64,000 nucleotides of DNA from JBBRMW01 sp965246845 (GCA_965246845.1 CBDFFR010000005.1:558001-622000), one strand, 5' to 3'; numbered from the stretch's first letter, positions 36,512-46,700 are shown. Translations and numbers: made by a program. Notes: generated by a model not told the origin, from the letters alone.

Positions 36512-37084
36512 ATGAAACGTATCGTAACTGCCTTGATTGCGCTCGTCTGCGCAGCCCTCGTCGTCAGCTCTGTTCGTGCGGAGACCAACCTCCCGGATCG
36601 TGGCGTCGCCCCGGAACTGACCAACACGACATGGATCAACTCGGAAACACCGTTGCGCCTCGCCGACCTGAACGGCAAGGTCGTCCTGCTCCACTTCTGG
36701 ACATTCGGCTGCTACAACTGCAAAAACACGCTGCCGTTCATCAAGGATATGTACGCGAAATATCACGAAAAGGGGCTGGTCATCATCGGCGTCCACTTCC
36801 CGGAGTTCTCGTATGAGCGCGACGTAAACAATGTGCAGGCGTTCGTGACGAAGAACGATCTTCTGTATCCCATCGCTATCGACAACGACGGCGCAAGCTG
36901 GAACGCTTACGAGATGCACGCCTGGCCTGCATGGGAACTGGTGGATGGGACCGGACACCGCCGCTTCCGCACGATTGGCGAAGGTAACTATGAAGGTACA
37001 GAGGCCGCGATTCAGTCGCTCCTCGCGGATGCCGCTACCGAAGCGGATGCCGCCGCACGCTCGCTCATCCCCTGGACTGACTAG
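36512..37084 (+). CDS. Secreted TlpA-like thioredoxin-fold protein
   Basis: The ATG at 36512 begins a signal peptide or anchor (MKRIVTALIALVCAALVVSS, possible cleavage after VRA). The 190-residue protein then has GKVVLLHFWTFGCYNCKN, with the CXXC redox pair as CYNC, and HFPEFSYERDVNNVQAFV, MHAWPAWELVDG with the cis-Pro loop. This pattern belongs to the TlpA/DipZ-type thioredoxin-like branch. It should reduce or isomerise disulfides outside the membrane. Its last 20 bases overlap the convergent PAP2 gene. Confidence 0.82.
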   Translation: MKRIVTALIALVCAALVVSSVRAETNLPDRGVAPELTNTTWINSETPLRLADLNGKVVLLHFWTFGCYNCKNTLPFIKDMYAKYHEKGLVIIGVHFPEFSYERDVNNVQAFVTKNDLLYPIAIDNDGASWNAYEMHAWPAWELVDGTGHRRFRTIGEGNYEGTEAAIQSLLADAATEADAAARSLIPWTD

Positions 37085-37787
37085 TCAATGATTGTGCGGC
37101 GGGCTGAACCTCGCGGTTTGCGGCTCGCTGTGCCAACCGGAATGCGGCGGTACTGATCACCACCCACAGCGCCCCCGCCGCAAACCCGGCCAGTACATCG
37201 CTCAGGTAATGCGCGCCGAGGTAAATCCGGCTCAAGCCGACCATCAGGACGATGACGACGCAGACCGTCACGATCAGAATGCGCTGCGCACGGTTCGCCA
37301 TGTGAATAATCAGGATATAGGCAAGCAGCGAATATGTAATCGCGGACCACATCGCATGGCCGCTTGGGAAGCTGAAGCCAACCGCATTGACATAGATGCT
37401 GGAAAAGACGGGTCGCGCGCGGTTGAACGTCAACTTCAACACGATATTGAGGAGTTGCCCGATGCCCACAGTAAAAATCCAGAGCAATAGGGTTGCCCAT
37501 TCGCGTCGCAGCCCGAAGTAGAACAGCACGATGGCGCTAATCACCCAGACGGCCTCGTTACCGAGCAATGACACATTGGTGAAGAAAGTGATGCCCGTCG
37601 GCGTAGCAGCGGCATGGATTGTATCTGCGATTTGTTTGTCGGACTCCGCAAGCCCTTCGTTCGTGACGACGCCACCCGCCAGCGAAATGAACGCATACAG
37701 GCTGATCGCCCCGATGATCAGCGCGACCACTGCGTAGAGGCTGAAACGGCGCGCGATACGTGTCTGCCCGGATTCTTGAATTGTCAT
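37065..37787 (-). CDS. PAP2-family membrane phosphatase
   Basis: The 240-residue protein has about six membrane segments and the three PAP2 motifs: KLTFNRARP, PSGHAM and SRIYLGAHYLSDVLAG, carrying the catalytic His pair and Arg. Such enzymes remove phosphate from lipids, for instance phosphatidic acid or undecaprenyl diphosphate. Undecaprenyl recycling would fit the glycan genes around it, but this is not decided by sequence. It lies 9 bases downstream of the O-antigen-ligase-like gene, in the same direction. Confidence 0.88.
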   Translation of the reverse strand: MTIQESGQTRIARRFSLYAVVALIIGAISLYAFISLAGGVVTNEGLAESDKQIADTIHAAATPTGITFFTNVSLLGNEAVWVISAIVLFYFGLRREWATLLLWIFTVGIGQLLNIVLKLTFNRARPVFSSIYVNAVGFSFPSGHAMWSAITYSLLAYILIIHMANRAQRILIVTVCVVIVLMVGLSRIYLGAHYLSDVLAGFAAGALWVVISTAAFRLAQRAANREVQPAAQSLTSQSRG

Positions 37788-37796
37788 GAGCCGATT

Positions 37797-39101
37797 TCAC
37801 ATTTTCTTAACATTGTCGCCGATTATAGCAGTGTTTGATCTGATGCTGTTTGCAAGCGCGCACGCCAGCAGCGCGAACCATAGCACCGCATAGGGAAATT
37901 GCCGCCACATATAAAAATCGAACAGGCTTGCGCCCGCCATGCCGAGAAACGCAGCGAGCAGGCCGATTTGTTGAACATCGAGCGGGCGACGCTGCCATAG
38001 CAAAAGCGCTGCGCCGCTGAGTGCCGCGATAATTAGCACTGCGCCAATCAGCCCGGTTTCACTGAGAATCAGCAGCGGCACATCATGCACCGGGAGCGCG
38101 GCCAAATCAGGCTTGAGCGGGTCCACGACAATATATTGTGCCGACTCCCAATCGTTCATCCCGATACCAACGCCGAGGATTGGCTCATCCGCGATCATGC
38201 GCAGGGTGTAGCGAGTGAACAATGCCCGATCCGCGACGGAGCGCTGTTCCATACTCGTATCGCCGATACCACCGCGCGCGAAGACGAATGGGCGAAACGC
38301 AACGATGAACAGTATCAGGATGATTATCGCGCCACCCATCAAAGGCACTACGCGCCTGCCCAGCACCGCCGTTCGGTAGCGCAGCAGCCACACCAGCAGC
38401 GGTATCCCACCGATCACCAAGCCAATCCACGCCGAACGGCTGAACGTGAGCAGCAACGCCGCCCACCCCGTCAAAATTGCGGCTCCCGTCGCAATCGTGA
38501 GAGAACGTGATAGTCTGCGGTCTAGGAAGAGCGCTACGGCAAGCAGGAGCGCGAGCGTCAGGAACCCGCCGAGCATGTTGGGGTGCGCGGTCGGACCGTA
38601 GGGGCGCAGATAGGTTTGCCCTTCAGCGGTGAGGATGCTCAACTTCGCGCCGGAACGCATGACATACTCCCCGAAGATGCGCAGCCCGACCGGACCTTGC
38701 AAGATCACCTGCCCAAACGTGATCAGGCTCGTCAGAACGAGGCTCGCGAGGGTTCCACCGATGAGCCAGATCGGTCGTATCGGAACGGTGGTGAGCGCAG
38801 CAACCATCAGCGCGAAAACGAGCAGTTGCAGCGCGGCTTCCTGCGACGGTCCCGTGAAGCGCGCCCAACTCGTCGAGATTAGACTCCATGCGATGAACGC
38901 GACCCAGGGCAGCAAAAATGCGCTTTGCCGCCACCAGTTCTCTACGCCAAACCCATATAGCGCCCAGCACACGAGCAACACCGCCGCCGGGATTGTCGCC
39001 GCGAAGCCCACGAAATAAGGACCTGATACGCCCGTGCGCCACCACCACGGCGCGAGCAGACAGACCGCCGCTGCGCTGACGCTGATCAATATTCGTCGCA
39101 T
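37797..39101 (-). CDS. O-antigen ligase/WaaL-like membrane protein
   Basis: From the ATG at 39101 the protein has 434 residues; a longer frame would run into the tRNA and is rejected. It has about ten to eleven membrane segments and the Wzy_C-type loop: LRMIADEPILGVGIGMNDW, then VHDVPLLILSETGLIGAVL, with the conserved H-N/H and ETG features of the O-antigen ligase family. It probably joins or polymerises lipid-linked glycans at the outer face. GPTAHPNMLGGFLTL carries the HPN feature seen in many ligases. It is followed by the PAP2 phosphatase. Confidence 0.78.
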   Translation of the reverse strand: MRRILISVSAAAVCLLAPWWWRTGVSGPYFVGFAATIPAAVLLVCWALYGFGVENWWRQSAFLLPWVAFIAWSLISTSWARFTGPSQEAALQLLVFALMVAALTTVPIRPIWLIGGTLASLVLTSLITFGQVILQGPVGLRIFGEYVMRSGAKLSILTAEGQTYLRPYGPTAHPNMLGGFLTLALLLAVALFLDRRLSRSLTIATGAAILTGWAALLLTFSRSAWIGLVIGGIPLLVWLLRYRTAVLGRRVVPLMGGAIIILILFIVAFRPFVFARGGIGDTSMEQRSVADRALFTRYTLRMIADEPILGVGIGMNDWESAQYIVVDPLKPDLAALPVHDVPLLILSETGLIGAVLIIAALSGAALLLWQRRPLDVQQIGLLAAFLGMAGASLFDFYMWRQFPYAVLWFALLACALANSIRSNTAIIGDNVKKM

Positions 39102-39122
39102 CACAGCCCCCGAACATTCATT

Positions 39123-39159
39123 TTCATAAAACAAAACCCCGGCGCGGATGGCCGGGGTT
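39123..39159 (-). terminator. Terminator of tRNA-Gly
   Basis: AACCCCGGC and GCCGGGGTT arms (39135-39143 and 39151-39159) with TTTTGTTTTATG after them on the minus strand, directly behind the tRNA. Confidence 0.85.
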
Positions 39160-39164
39160 ACTTG

Positions 39165-39236
39165 AGCGGGCGACGAGATTCGAACTCGTGACATTCTCCT
39201 TGGCAAGGAGGCATTCTACCGCTGAATTACGCCCGC
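39165..39236 (-). tRNA. tRNA-Gly (anticodon GCC)
   Basis: On the minus strand the acceptor arms GCGGGCG and CGCCCGC pair perfectly. The D-arm has AATTCAGCGGTAGAAT, the anticodon stem CTCCT/AGGAG encloses TTGCCAA with GCC at its centre, and the T-arm has GTTCGAATC. The discriminator base is T and CCA is not encoded. No other tRNA is near. Confidence 0.95.
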
Positions 39237-39329
39237 AACTGATTGGAAGTATAGCCGAACCGCGTTTGCTGTGCAAGGGCGAATTTTCATCGAAAACAGA
39301 TATTGTCTTTGTCCCATACGACTATATTG

Positions 39330-39845
39330 TCACAATCCCCTCGCCAAATTGGTGACATACTGCACGTACCCGGTTTTGGCCTCTGTGTACGCCTCGCGAT
39401 CATCGATGTACAAATCTGCCCATTCGCGCTTCAATCTCGCATAGCGCTGTGCTTCATCGGGATTCGCTCGCAGATAGTCGCGAAACCAGAGGCGCTCCCA
39501 GTCGGCATTGTCCGGCTCTACGATATGCAGATGGTGCGAACGTGGACCATTTGGTGGCAGACCCTTTACGAGGAAAAGTCGATCCCGGCGCGGGTCGGTG
39601 CTCCAATAGCTATAGCCGAGCGACTCTAAAATCGGCACGGCGCTTTCCCGTGCCTCGTCAACAGAAGTCACCCCAAGCAGGATGTCAATGATAGGTTTTG
39701 CTTGCAGACCGGGAACGGCAGTACTCCCAAAATGCTCGATGCGCGTCAGGAGCGCAGCGGGCAGCGCACTCCGCAGCAGCGCCGCTTCTTGCGTGAAGCG
39801 CTCCGGCCACGATGCGTCATAAGGCACAAGGATAACTTCATCCAT
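39330..39845 (-). CDS. GrpB family (UPF0157) nucleotidyltransferase-fold protein
   Basis: From the ATG at 39845 the protein has 171 residues (MDEVILVPYDASWPERF). IEHFGSTAVPGLQAKPIIDILLGV is the signature of the GrpB family, which adopts a nucleotidyltransferase-like fold; the function is not established in most members. GSTAVPG and DILLG supply the Gly-Ser and Asp of such a site. Its ATG lies inside the 3' end of the TetR gene (8-base overlap), so both are co-transcribed. Confidence 0.88.
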   Translation of the reverse strand: MDEVILVPYDASWPERFTQEAALLRSALPAALLTRIEHFGSTAVPGLQAKPIIDILLGVTSVDEARESAVPILESLGYSYWSTDPRRDRLFLVKGLPPNGPRSHHLHIVEPDNADWERLWFRDYLRANPDEAQRYARLKREWADLYIDDREAYTEAKTGYVQYVTNLARGL

Positions 39846-40452
39846 GCAGCACTTCACTCCCGGAAAGCCCCAGAACGTCATACACGCCACGCATACATAG
39901 CTCATCCACGCGCCGCGCCAGTTCAGCGCCCGGCATCTGCATCCCTGTATTCAGCCACCAGCGCATCAGCCCGATCTCCGCACCCGCGAGGTAATGGGCG
40001 AGAAACTCAAGCGGCATATCCGGCGGCTTTCCCGGCGGGAGCAGATCATGAAGAATGTATTTCATGACCACCTCCGCGAGATAGCGATGCACCGCCTCGA
40101 CGAATCCGGCAGACCCTTGCCGCCCAAGCATCACTCGATAAAAATCCGCAAACTGCGCCACATGGTCGAAATCGATGGAAGAGTGCCGCCGTGCAACGTC
40201 GTCCACTTCTTCGGAGAACTGCGCGAGCAGCGCGTCATACATCTCTTCCATGCCAGAGACGAGCAGTTCATCTTTATCTTTGAAATGAAGATAGAAGGTC
40301 GTGCGGCTGACATTCGCATGATCGGTGATGTCCTGAATGGTGATCGGGGCCCATGCGCCGCGCTCCACAATGAGCGCCATCAGTGCATCGCGCAAGAGCT
40401 GCCGTGTGCGCTGGATGCGGCGGTCCTCTTTGCGCGCTGTCAATTCGACCAT
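39838..40452 (-). CDS. TetR-family regulator
   Basis: The 204-residue protein has the TetR helix-turn-helix at the N-terminus: RTRQLLRDALMALIVERG, then ITIQDITDHANVSRTTFYLHFKDKDELL. The C-terminal part is a ligand-binding bundle of the TetR_C type. It is divergent from the P450 gene, whose promoter carries inverted repeats, so repression of the P450 and perhaps itself is likely. GrpB follows in the same transcript. Its ligand is unknown. Confidence 0.9.
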   Translation of the reverse strand: MVELTARKEDRRIQRTRQLLRDALMALIVERGAWAPITIQDITDHANVSRTTFYLHFKDKDELLVSGMEEMYDALLAQFSEEVDDVARRHSSIDFDHVAQFADFYRVMLGRQGSAGFVEAVHRYLAEVVMKYILHDLLPPGKPPDMPLEFLAHYLAGAEIGLMRWWLNTGMQMPGAELARRVDELCMRGVYDVLGLSGSEVLHG

Positions 40453-40495
40453 TTAAACACCTGTCCAATATCTTGCAATCTGCCGTAATTCATTG

Positions 40496-40566
40496 TTGAC
40501 ACCGCTCCAAAACGCTCATATGATTGGATTATACGACAGATTGTTCAATATCGTACAGTTTGTACG
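40496..40566 (+). promoter_or_regulatory. P450 promoter with palindromic operators
   Basis: TTGACA (40496-40501), a 17-base spacer and TATGAT (40519-40524) form a near-ideal promoter. Downstream lies CGTACAGTTTGTACG (40552-40566), a perfect palindrome with a 3-base centre, and TACGA...TCGTA arms overlap it (40532-40555). Both would be covered by the divergently encoded TetR protein after the transcription start. Confidence 0.7.
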
Positions 40567-40586
40567 AAAACGCAAGAGGTATGCAC

Positions 40587-41978
40587 ATGGTCGCTGTTCT
40601 GGAACCCCCTGTAAACACTCAAGCCGCCAAATCGTTCAGTGCCTTGCCCGGCTCGAAAACACCCAAGACGTTCTTTGAAAAGCTGAATCGCATCCGCGCA
40701 TTGAGCAACGACGCGATTGGCGTCCTCGGCGATGAGTTCAAACAGTATGGAGACATGACCGGGGGTTCCTTCGCCGGGCATAATCAGGTCAATATCACCA
40801 ATCCGAACATCATCCACGAAATTCTGGTTACGCAGCAGTCCAAATTCATCAAGGATGACGGCTACACGGACCCCAAAACCGGACTCGCGCGCTTCCTCGG
40901 CAATGGCCTGATTACCAGCAACGGCGACTACTGGAAGCGCCAGCGCAAACTGGCCGCGCCCGCGCTGCACCACAAGCGCATCGCGAACTATGCGGAAACA
41001 ATGGTTAAATTCACCGAAGACCTGCTCGCGGATTGGAAAGATGGCGACCACCTCGATATGGCCGCGCAGTTAAAGAAGCTCACTATGTCGATTGTCGCGC
41101 GGACGCTGTTCAATACGAGCGTTGGTGACGAGACCAAACGCATCGAAGCCGCGCTGCTGGCCGTGCAGGAAGTCGCGGGCGGTGTGCCGATTTTGCCGAC
41201 CTGGGTTCCGACCCCGGCAGAACTGCGCGCACGCAAGGCGAAGGTCTACCTGCGCGAGGTGATCATGAAAATGATCAAAGACCGTCGCGAGTCCGGCGAA
41301 GATGGCGGCGATCTGCTCTCGATGCTGCTACTCTCGGTTGGCGAGGATGGCGAACACATGAATGATCAGCAAGCGCTCGATGAAGCGTTGACGCTGTTCC
41401 TCGCCGGTTACGAGACCACCTCGAATATGCTGACGTGGTGTTTCTACGAACTGGCGCGCAACCCTGAAATCGAAGCCAAATTGCACGCTGAACTCGATAG
41501 CATCCTCGCGGGTCGCGTCCCGACGATGGAAGATTTCAGGAAACTGCCCTACACCGAGCGCGTGATCAAGGAAGCGTTGCGCAAATACCCTTCGGCGTGG
41601 CTCATCGCGCGTGAAAATACCGAGACGGTACGGCTTGGCGAGTACGAATTCCCGGCGGGGACGCACTTCGCAATCATGATCTACCACCTGCATCACGATC
41701 CGCGTTTCTTCCCGGACCCGGAGCGCTTCGACCCGGAACGCTTCAACCCGGAAAACGAGGCCGCGATCCCGAAATATGCGTATATCCCGTTCAGCGACGG
41801 ACCGCGCATCTGCATCGGCAATATGTTTGCGCTCATGGAAGGCACGCTCTGCCTCGCGACGATTGCAAGCCGCTACAGCCTCACGCTCGCGCGTCCCGAC
41901 CATGTGGCGAAGATGGTCCCGCGTCTGACGATCAACGTCGCGGGCGGCCTGCCGATGGTCGCGCACGCACGGAAGTAG
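40587..41978 (+). CDS. Cytochrome P450
   Basis: I choose the ATG at 40587 because AAGAGG lies 8 bases before it and the promoter's start site is near 40531; other in-frame starts are too close to these. The 463-residue protein has the oxygen-binding I-helix AGYETT (273-278), the ExxR pair in KEALRKYP (Glu329, Arg332), PERFDPERFNPEN and the heme loop FSDGPRICIGN with Cys409. It is a soluble monooxygenase of the CYP102/CYP110-like kind. No ferredoxin or reductase gene is next to it. Substrate unknown. The TetR protein beside it is the likely regulator. Confidence 0.93.
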   Translation: MVAVLEPPVNTQAAKSFSALPGSKTPKTFFEKLNRIRALSNDAIGVLGDEFKQYGDMTGGSFAGHNQVNITNPNIIHEILVTQQSKFIKDDGYTDPKTGLARFLGNGLITSNGDYWKRQRKLAAPALHHKRIANYAETMVKFTEDLLADWKDGDHLDMAAQLKKLTMSIVARTLFNTSVGDETKRIEAALLAVQEVAGGVPILPTWVPTPAELRARKAKVYLREVIMKMIKDRRESGEDGGDLLSMLLLSVGEDGEHMNDQQALDEALTLFLAGYETTSNMLTWCFYELARNPEIEAKLHAELDSILAGRVPTMEDFRKLPYTERVIKEALRKYPSAWLIARENTETVRLGEYEFPAGTHFAIMIYHLHHDPRFFPDPERFDPERFNPENEAAIPKYAYIPFSDGPRICIGNMFALMEGTLCLATIASRYSLTLARPDHVAKMVPRLTINVAGGLPMVAHARK

Positions 41979-41994
41979 ACAGACAGAATAAGAC

Positions 41995-42060
41995 GGGCTG
42001 GGCAAGCCGCAGCCCCTACATTAGAGCAGGAACGGGCGGACACATCGGTCCGCCCCTACA
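41995..42060. repeat. Interspersed palindromic repeat pair
   Basis: GGGCTG with loop GGCAAGCCG and CAGCCC, then CCTACA; after it a unit with stem GGGCGGAC and loop ACATCG, then CCTACA. It lies between the converging ends of the P450 gene and the membrane-protein gene. Confidence 0.78.
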
Positions 42061-42072
42061 AAACAACCGATA

Positions 42073-43449
42073 TTAGACGGGTGGTGTCGCCGTCGTGATG
42101 AAGAACAGCATGAACGCCGCAAGCGCAATCAGCAGCGCGGCGGGCGCATAGCGATAAGCCGGATTTACTCGCTTTTCGACAGCGGGCGCAGCTTCAGGTA
42201 CAGGAACCAGCACCGAAGCGACCTGTTGCAGGAGCGCAGCGGCATACCATGCGGCGGCAAGCCCGGTCAGCAGCCCGAAGACGACCATGCCGGGAACCGT
42301 CGCGCCCGTGACCGCCGGATAGCCCATTGTCGCGCCGATGATCGGCAGCCCGATGATGCTCATCAGCAGCGCGCCGCCGAACCCCGCTGCGAGTGCCGCG
42401 CGCGTTCTCTGCCAGCCCTGACGCTGCGCAATCAGATATGCAACGTCGATGCCGACCATTTCGAGCAGGACCAGAAGCGTTGTATTGGCGGGCATGAATT
42501 CACCGACGATAGCGACCGCCGCAAGGTGCGTCACTGCCGCACCGACGCCGATCAATGTCGCGAAGCCGACCTTACGCCGCAGGTTGACGCCAAACACCCC
42601 AAAAAAGGTGGCGACCCCGATCAGCAGGATGGGGTAAAGCCATTCCGGGCGCTGATTGAACCAATCAGCGCGGCTTGCTGCCGGAGCGACATTCAGCCAT
42701 TCTACCGCGCCGATGAAGAGTGTTATGAATAGCGAAAACACGAGCGGGATCGCCGCGATCAAGTCGGCGTAGGCAACGTGCCGAATATCTGACCATACTG
42801 CTTTTGGCGGGAAGTTGACCGTCTGAACAATGGCCGCCACGATCATCACTGCCATGAAGCCAACCGCAAGCACGAGATGCGGCAGGCTCCACGCGCTGAG
42901 GTCTGTTCCATAAATTACGTGCCAGACCGGATCGAGCGGCGTTGCGACCAGCACAAAGCCGCTCACGAAGACGAGCAACCCAATCGACGGGTACTGACGA
43001 AAGCGCTGGCGCAGCGTGCCACTCCCGGCGCGGAAGATGTATATCAAGCCTGCGAACGCGAACAGGCCGATCAGCAGGAATCCGGCGTAGAGCATCAGGT
43101 GCGGACGCCAGAAGAAATCCTCACCGAAGGGAATGCCGTACTTCATGTGCCATGTGCCATCCCACACGCCGCCGACGACGAACATGATCCCGCAAATCGC
43201 GGCCAGCGGCGCAAGCAAATAGCGTGCGGAGAGCGGCATCGGGCGTGGCGCGATAGGCTTGCCTGACATCGGCGCAAGTAGGAAATGCCATATCAACGCG
43301 CCGAATACGGCAATGATCACGAGCTGCAGGGCGACCCCGGCTCCGAACAGCGCGCCAGACTTTGCAGTCCCTGCCCAATGCGTGAACAGCGCCAATATCA
43401 GGAATATCACGGTCAGCGGCAGCGCGGCTTGCAGGCGTTTCGTAGTCAT
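42073..43449 (-). CDS. Polytopic membrane protein of unknown function
   Basis: The 458-residue protein has about twelve hydrophobic segments and a short Pro/Ala-rich loop (VPVPEAAPAVEKR) before the last one. I do not recognise the family. Notable are conserved-looking histidines and aromatic residues in the first half: VWDGTWHMKYGIPFGEDFFW, RPHLMLYAGF, DPVWHVIYG and SLPHLVLAVGF. A row of membrane histidines of this type is often seen in heme or metal-containing membrane proteins, but there is no direct proof here. It is preceded by GGAGATAAA. Confidence 0.5.
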   Translation of the reverse strand: MTTKRLQAALPLTVIFLILALFTHWAGTAKSGALFGAGVALQLVIIAVFGALIWHFLLAPMSGKPIAPRPMPLSARYLLAPLAAICGIMFVVGGVWDGTWHMKYGIPFGEDFFWRPHLMLYAGFLLIGLFAFAGLIYIFRAGSGTLRQRFRQYPSIGLLVFVSGFVLVATPLDPVWHVIYGTDLSAWSLPHLVLAVGFMAVMIVAAIVQTVNFPPKAVWSDIRHVAYADLIAAIPLVFSLFITLFIGAVEWLNVAPAASRADWFNQRPEWLYPILLIGVATFFGVFGVNLRRKVGFATLIGVGAAVTHLAAVAIVGEFMPANTTLLVLLEMVGIDVAYLIAQRQGWQRTRAALAAGFGGALLMSIIGLPIIGATMGYPAVTGATVPGMVVFGLLTGLAAAWYAAALLQQVASVLVPVPEAAPAVEKRVNPAYRYAPAALLIALAAFMLFFITTATPPV

Positions 43450-43767
43450 CGTTTTTTATCTCCATAATTTCTCAAAAGGTACACGCCTGTCGCTGTGCTG
43501 TCAACTGCAAACCCGCCGAACTTAGGGCAAACGTATAAATGGACGCGCGGGGCTAAAGCCACCGCGCTGCTACGGCCCGTTGCGCCAAAAGTCGAATACG
43601 CGAACCGTAATAGCCCGGTCCATTCATGGCCGGGTGTCCTGATATTTTTTTGATGCGCTTGCCCTGCCGCCGAACTTGACCCCGTTTTGAAAACCCACGC
43701 CCTCTGCGGCATAATTCCGGGATTACACCGACAAACATCCCTTATTGAAAAGGGAAGGACGCGCCCC
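43450..43767. other. 318-base intergenic region with promoter of the fusion gene
   Basis: The region separates divergent genes. It holds a CGGGGCTAAAGCC...CGGCCCG stretch, unlike the palindromes elsewhere, and a CCCGG...CCGGG hairpin followed by TATTTTTTT. The promoter TTGAAA (43687-43692), 17 bases, CATAAT (43710-43715) should drive the fusion gene. GGGAAGGA at 43752-43759 is its ribosome site. I looked for a glycine riboswitch and saw none. Confidence 0.65.
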
Positions 43768-46700
43768 ATGCAGGATTACCTTTTTCGCGGTTCGCTCGCG
43801 GAACTCGACCCCGCCGTAGCCGACCTCGTGAACCTTGAAGCCGAGCGGCAAATCCGCCGCCTGATCATGATTCCATCCGAGTCGACCATTCCTTTCGCGG
43901 TCCGCGAAGCGCTCACCTCCGCTTTCCACAATATCTACGCGGAAGGCTACCCGCCCGATGAGATGCGGACCATGACCGAAGCGGAGTTGCTCGATTTCGA
44001 TACGCGCCTCGCCGATTATCGCCGTCACGGGGACCCGCGCTACTACAAGGGGACAGAGTTCGCGAACCTGATCGAGTCACTGGCGCGGCGGCGTGGCGCG
44101 GAAGTCTTCGCGACCCCGAAGTACCCCGCCGATAAGCTATATGTCAACGTACAGCCGCTTTCCGGCGCGCCCGTGAACAGCGCCGTCTATACCGCGCTGA
44201 TCCAGCCGGGCGATACGATCATGGGGCTGGACCTGCTGCATGGCGGCCACCTTTCGCACGGCTCGCCTGTCGCGCGTTCCGGCAAGCAATATCACGCGGT
44301 CTATTACAGCGTAGACCCGAATACGGACCTGATCGATTACGAACAGGCGCGCGAGGTTGCACTCGAACATCGCCCAAAGATCGTCATCGGTGGCTATACG
44401 TCCTATCCCTGGTCGCCGCATTGGGCAAACCTGCGCGCCATCGCGGATGAAGTCGGCGCGTACCTGCTCGCGGATGTCTCCCACGTCTCTGGCCTGATTG
44501 TCGCGGGCGTCTATCCCAACCCGGTCGGAATCGCGGATATTGTCACCTTCACCACGCACAAAACGCTCGGCGGTCCGCGCGGCGCGGTCATGATCACGCA
44601 CAAGGCCGACCTCGCGCGCAAGCTGGATCGCGGCGTGTTCCCCGGCGAACAGGGCGGTCCGCATGTCAACACGATTGCGGCGCTCGCGACCGCCTTCAAG
44701 CTCTCCGCAACGGCGCAGTTCAAGGAATTGCAGGAGCAGACTGTGCGTAATGCCGTCCGGCTTGGCGAAAAGCTGGCTGAACACGGCGTCAAGGTGCGGC
44801 ACGGCGGCACGAATACGCACATGATCATCGTGGACTTGAAGAGCGTCACGGGCGCAGATGGTACGCCGCTCTCCGGCGATATGGCGGCGCGGATGCTCGA
44901 TCTGGTCGGCATCACGGCCAACCGCAACACCATTCCCGGTGATAAAAACGCCTTGCGCCCGACCGGGCTGCGGCTCGGTACGCCCTGGATCACGCAGCGC
45001 GGCTTCCACGAACCAGAGATCGACCGTTTGGCCGCCGTGATCGCGAACGTGATCAAAGCGAGTAAGCCGTTCAGCTACGACGGCAAGGGCAACAAAGCCG
45101 AATGGCGCGCGAAACTGGATTTCGAGACCTACCTCGAAGCCTCGAAAGAGGTCTCCGCGCTCTGCGACGAAGCCGGCATTGATTACCAACTGCCGACCAT
45201 CGGGCGCGAAATGCCGCAGACCGGGCGCTGGCATTTGCAAAGCTGGATCGGCAAGGACGACCCCGTGCAGAGCCGCGCGATTGCGATTGAAGGCAAGAAG
45301 GCCGCGCAATTCCTCGATACCGCGCTGACCTGTGCGGTCTATTCGATGCAGGATGGCGAGCAGCGCAAGGCGCTCCTGCTGGAAGCGAGCGGCGAAGTGC
45401 TTACGCCCGTCGTCGTGGAGCGGCACAGCGCGGATCACTACACTATTCACACCGGGTATATGGGTGGAATGGCCGCTGAATGGCTGCGTGCGCTCTCGGA
45501 TGGGTTCGTCATTCATGATCCGACCGACTTGTACGGCAAGGTTCCCGGTCCGGTGACGGTGCGGTTGCTGCCGCGCGATACGCCCGTCAAGGTTGCCGAA
45601 GACCCGCTCGATTTCACTACAGATCAGGCGGCTGACCCGACTTACTACGATCTCGGCAAAGCGTACTTCGTCGGCTACCGGGGCGGTAAGTATGCGGGTC
45701 CGACCTGCGCCGCGCTGCCACCGTTTGCGTGGACCACGCCACACGACGCGCCGCTCAAGCGCACGACGAGCTATGACCTGCACAAGACACTCGGCGCGAA
45801 GATGGTCCCCTTCGCGGGCTACGAGATGCCTGTCTGGTACAGCTCTGTCGGTGAGGAACATGCAGCCGTGCGGACGGGCGCGGGCATTTTCGACGTGACG
45901 CATATGGGCGTCTGGGAAGTGAGCGGTCCGGCAGCGGAAGGCTACCTCGATATACTGACTGCAAATGCCGTGACGAGCCTCAAGCCGGGCGGCTCGCAGT
46001 ATAGCTACCTGCTTGGTATCGATGGCGTGCCGCTCGATGACATTTACGTGTATCGCCTTGCCGAAGAACGTTTCATGGTCGTCGTGAACGCGAGCAACAA
46101 CGATCAGGATTGGGCATGGGCGAATGCCGCCCTGAACGGGCAGGTGCAAATCGACCCGGCGCAACCGGGCGCGAACGTCCTCACCGACCGCGCGCTGGTG
46201 ACACTACGAGACCTCCGCGCGCCGGAGACGGGCGATCAGCGCCGCGTCGATGTCGCGCTACAAGGTCCGAAAAGCCGTGATGTGCTGATCGCGCTTGGAG
46301 CCTCCGACGACGTGAAAGCGACCGTCAAAAACCTCGCGTGGGGCGCGGTCGCACATATCCTGCTCGGCGGCTTCGACCTGATCATCTCGCGTACCGGGTA
46401 CACCGGGGAGCGGGTTGCGTTCGAGTTGTTCATTCACCCGGACCGCGCGCCGGAACTAATCCGGGCGCTGGTCACACATGGCGCGACTCCATGTGGCCTC
46501 GCCAGCCGTGATAGCCTGCGCACGGAAGCCGGGCTGCCGCTTTACGGCCACGAACTCGGCGTAAATGGCTGGACGCCGGGTGATGCGGGCTTCGCGAGCT
46601 ATGTCAAGCTGTGGAAGCCGTTTTTCATCGGCAAAGCTGCCTACCTGGAGCGCGAGGCAAAACGCGACTCGGCAGTGGCGCGCTTCCGCATGGAGAACCG

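Noticed and set aside
39102..39206. Longer N-terminus of the O-antigen-ligase-like protein
   Set aside because: The extension would be translated from the tRNA-Gly gene and its terminator, so the ATG at 39101 is used.
43450..43767. Glycine riboswitch before the GlyA-GcvT fusion
   Set aside because: I looked for the conserved aptamer core and paired aptamers and could not see them; only a promoter and a hairpin are present.
44137..46164. Long 675-codon open frame antisense to the GlyA-GcvT fusion
   Set aside because: It is a mirror of the GC-rich codon pattern of the sense gene, with Arg/His/Asp-rich composition and no motif. The sense frame has complete family motifs.
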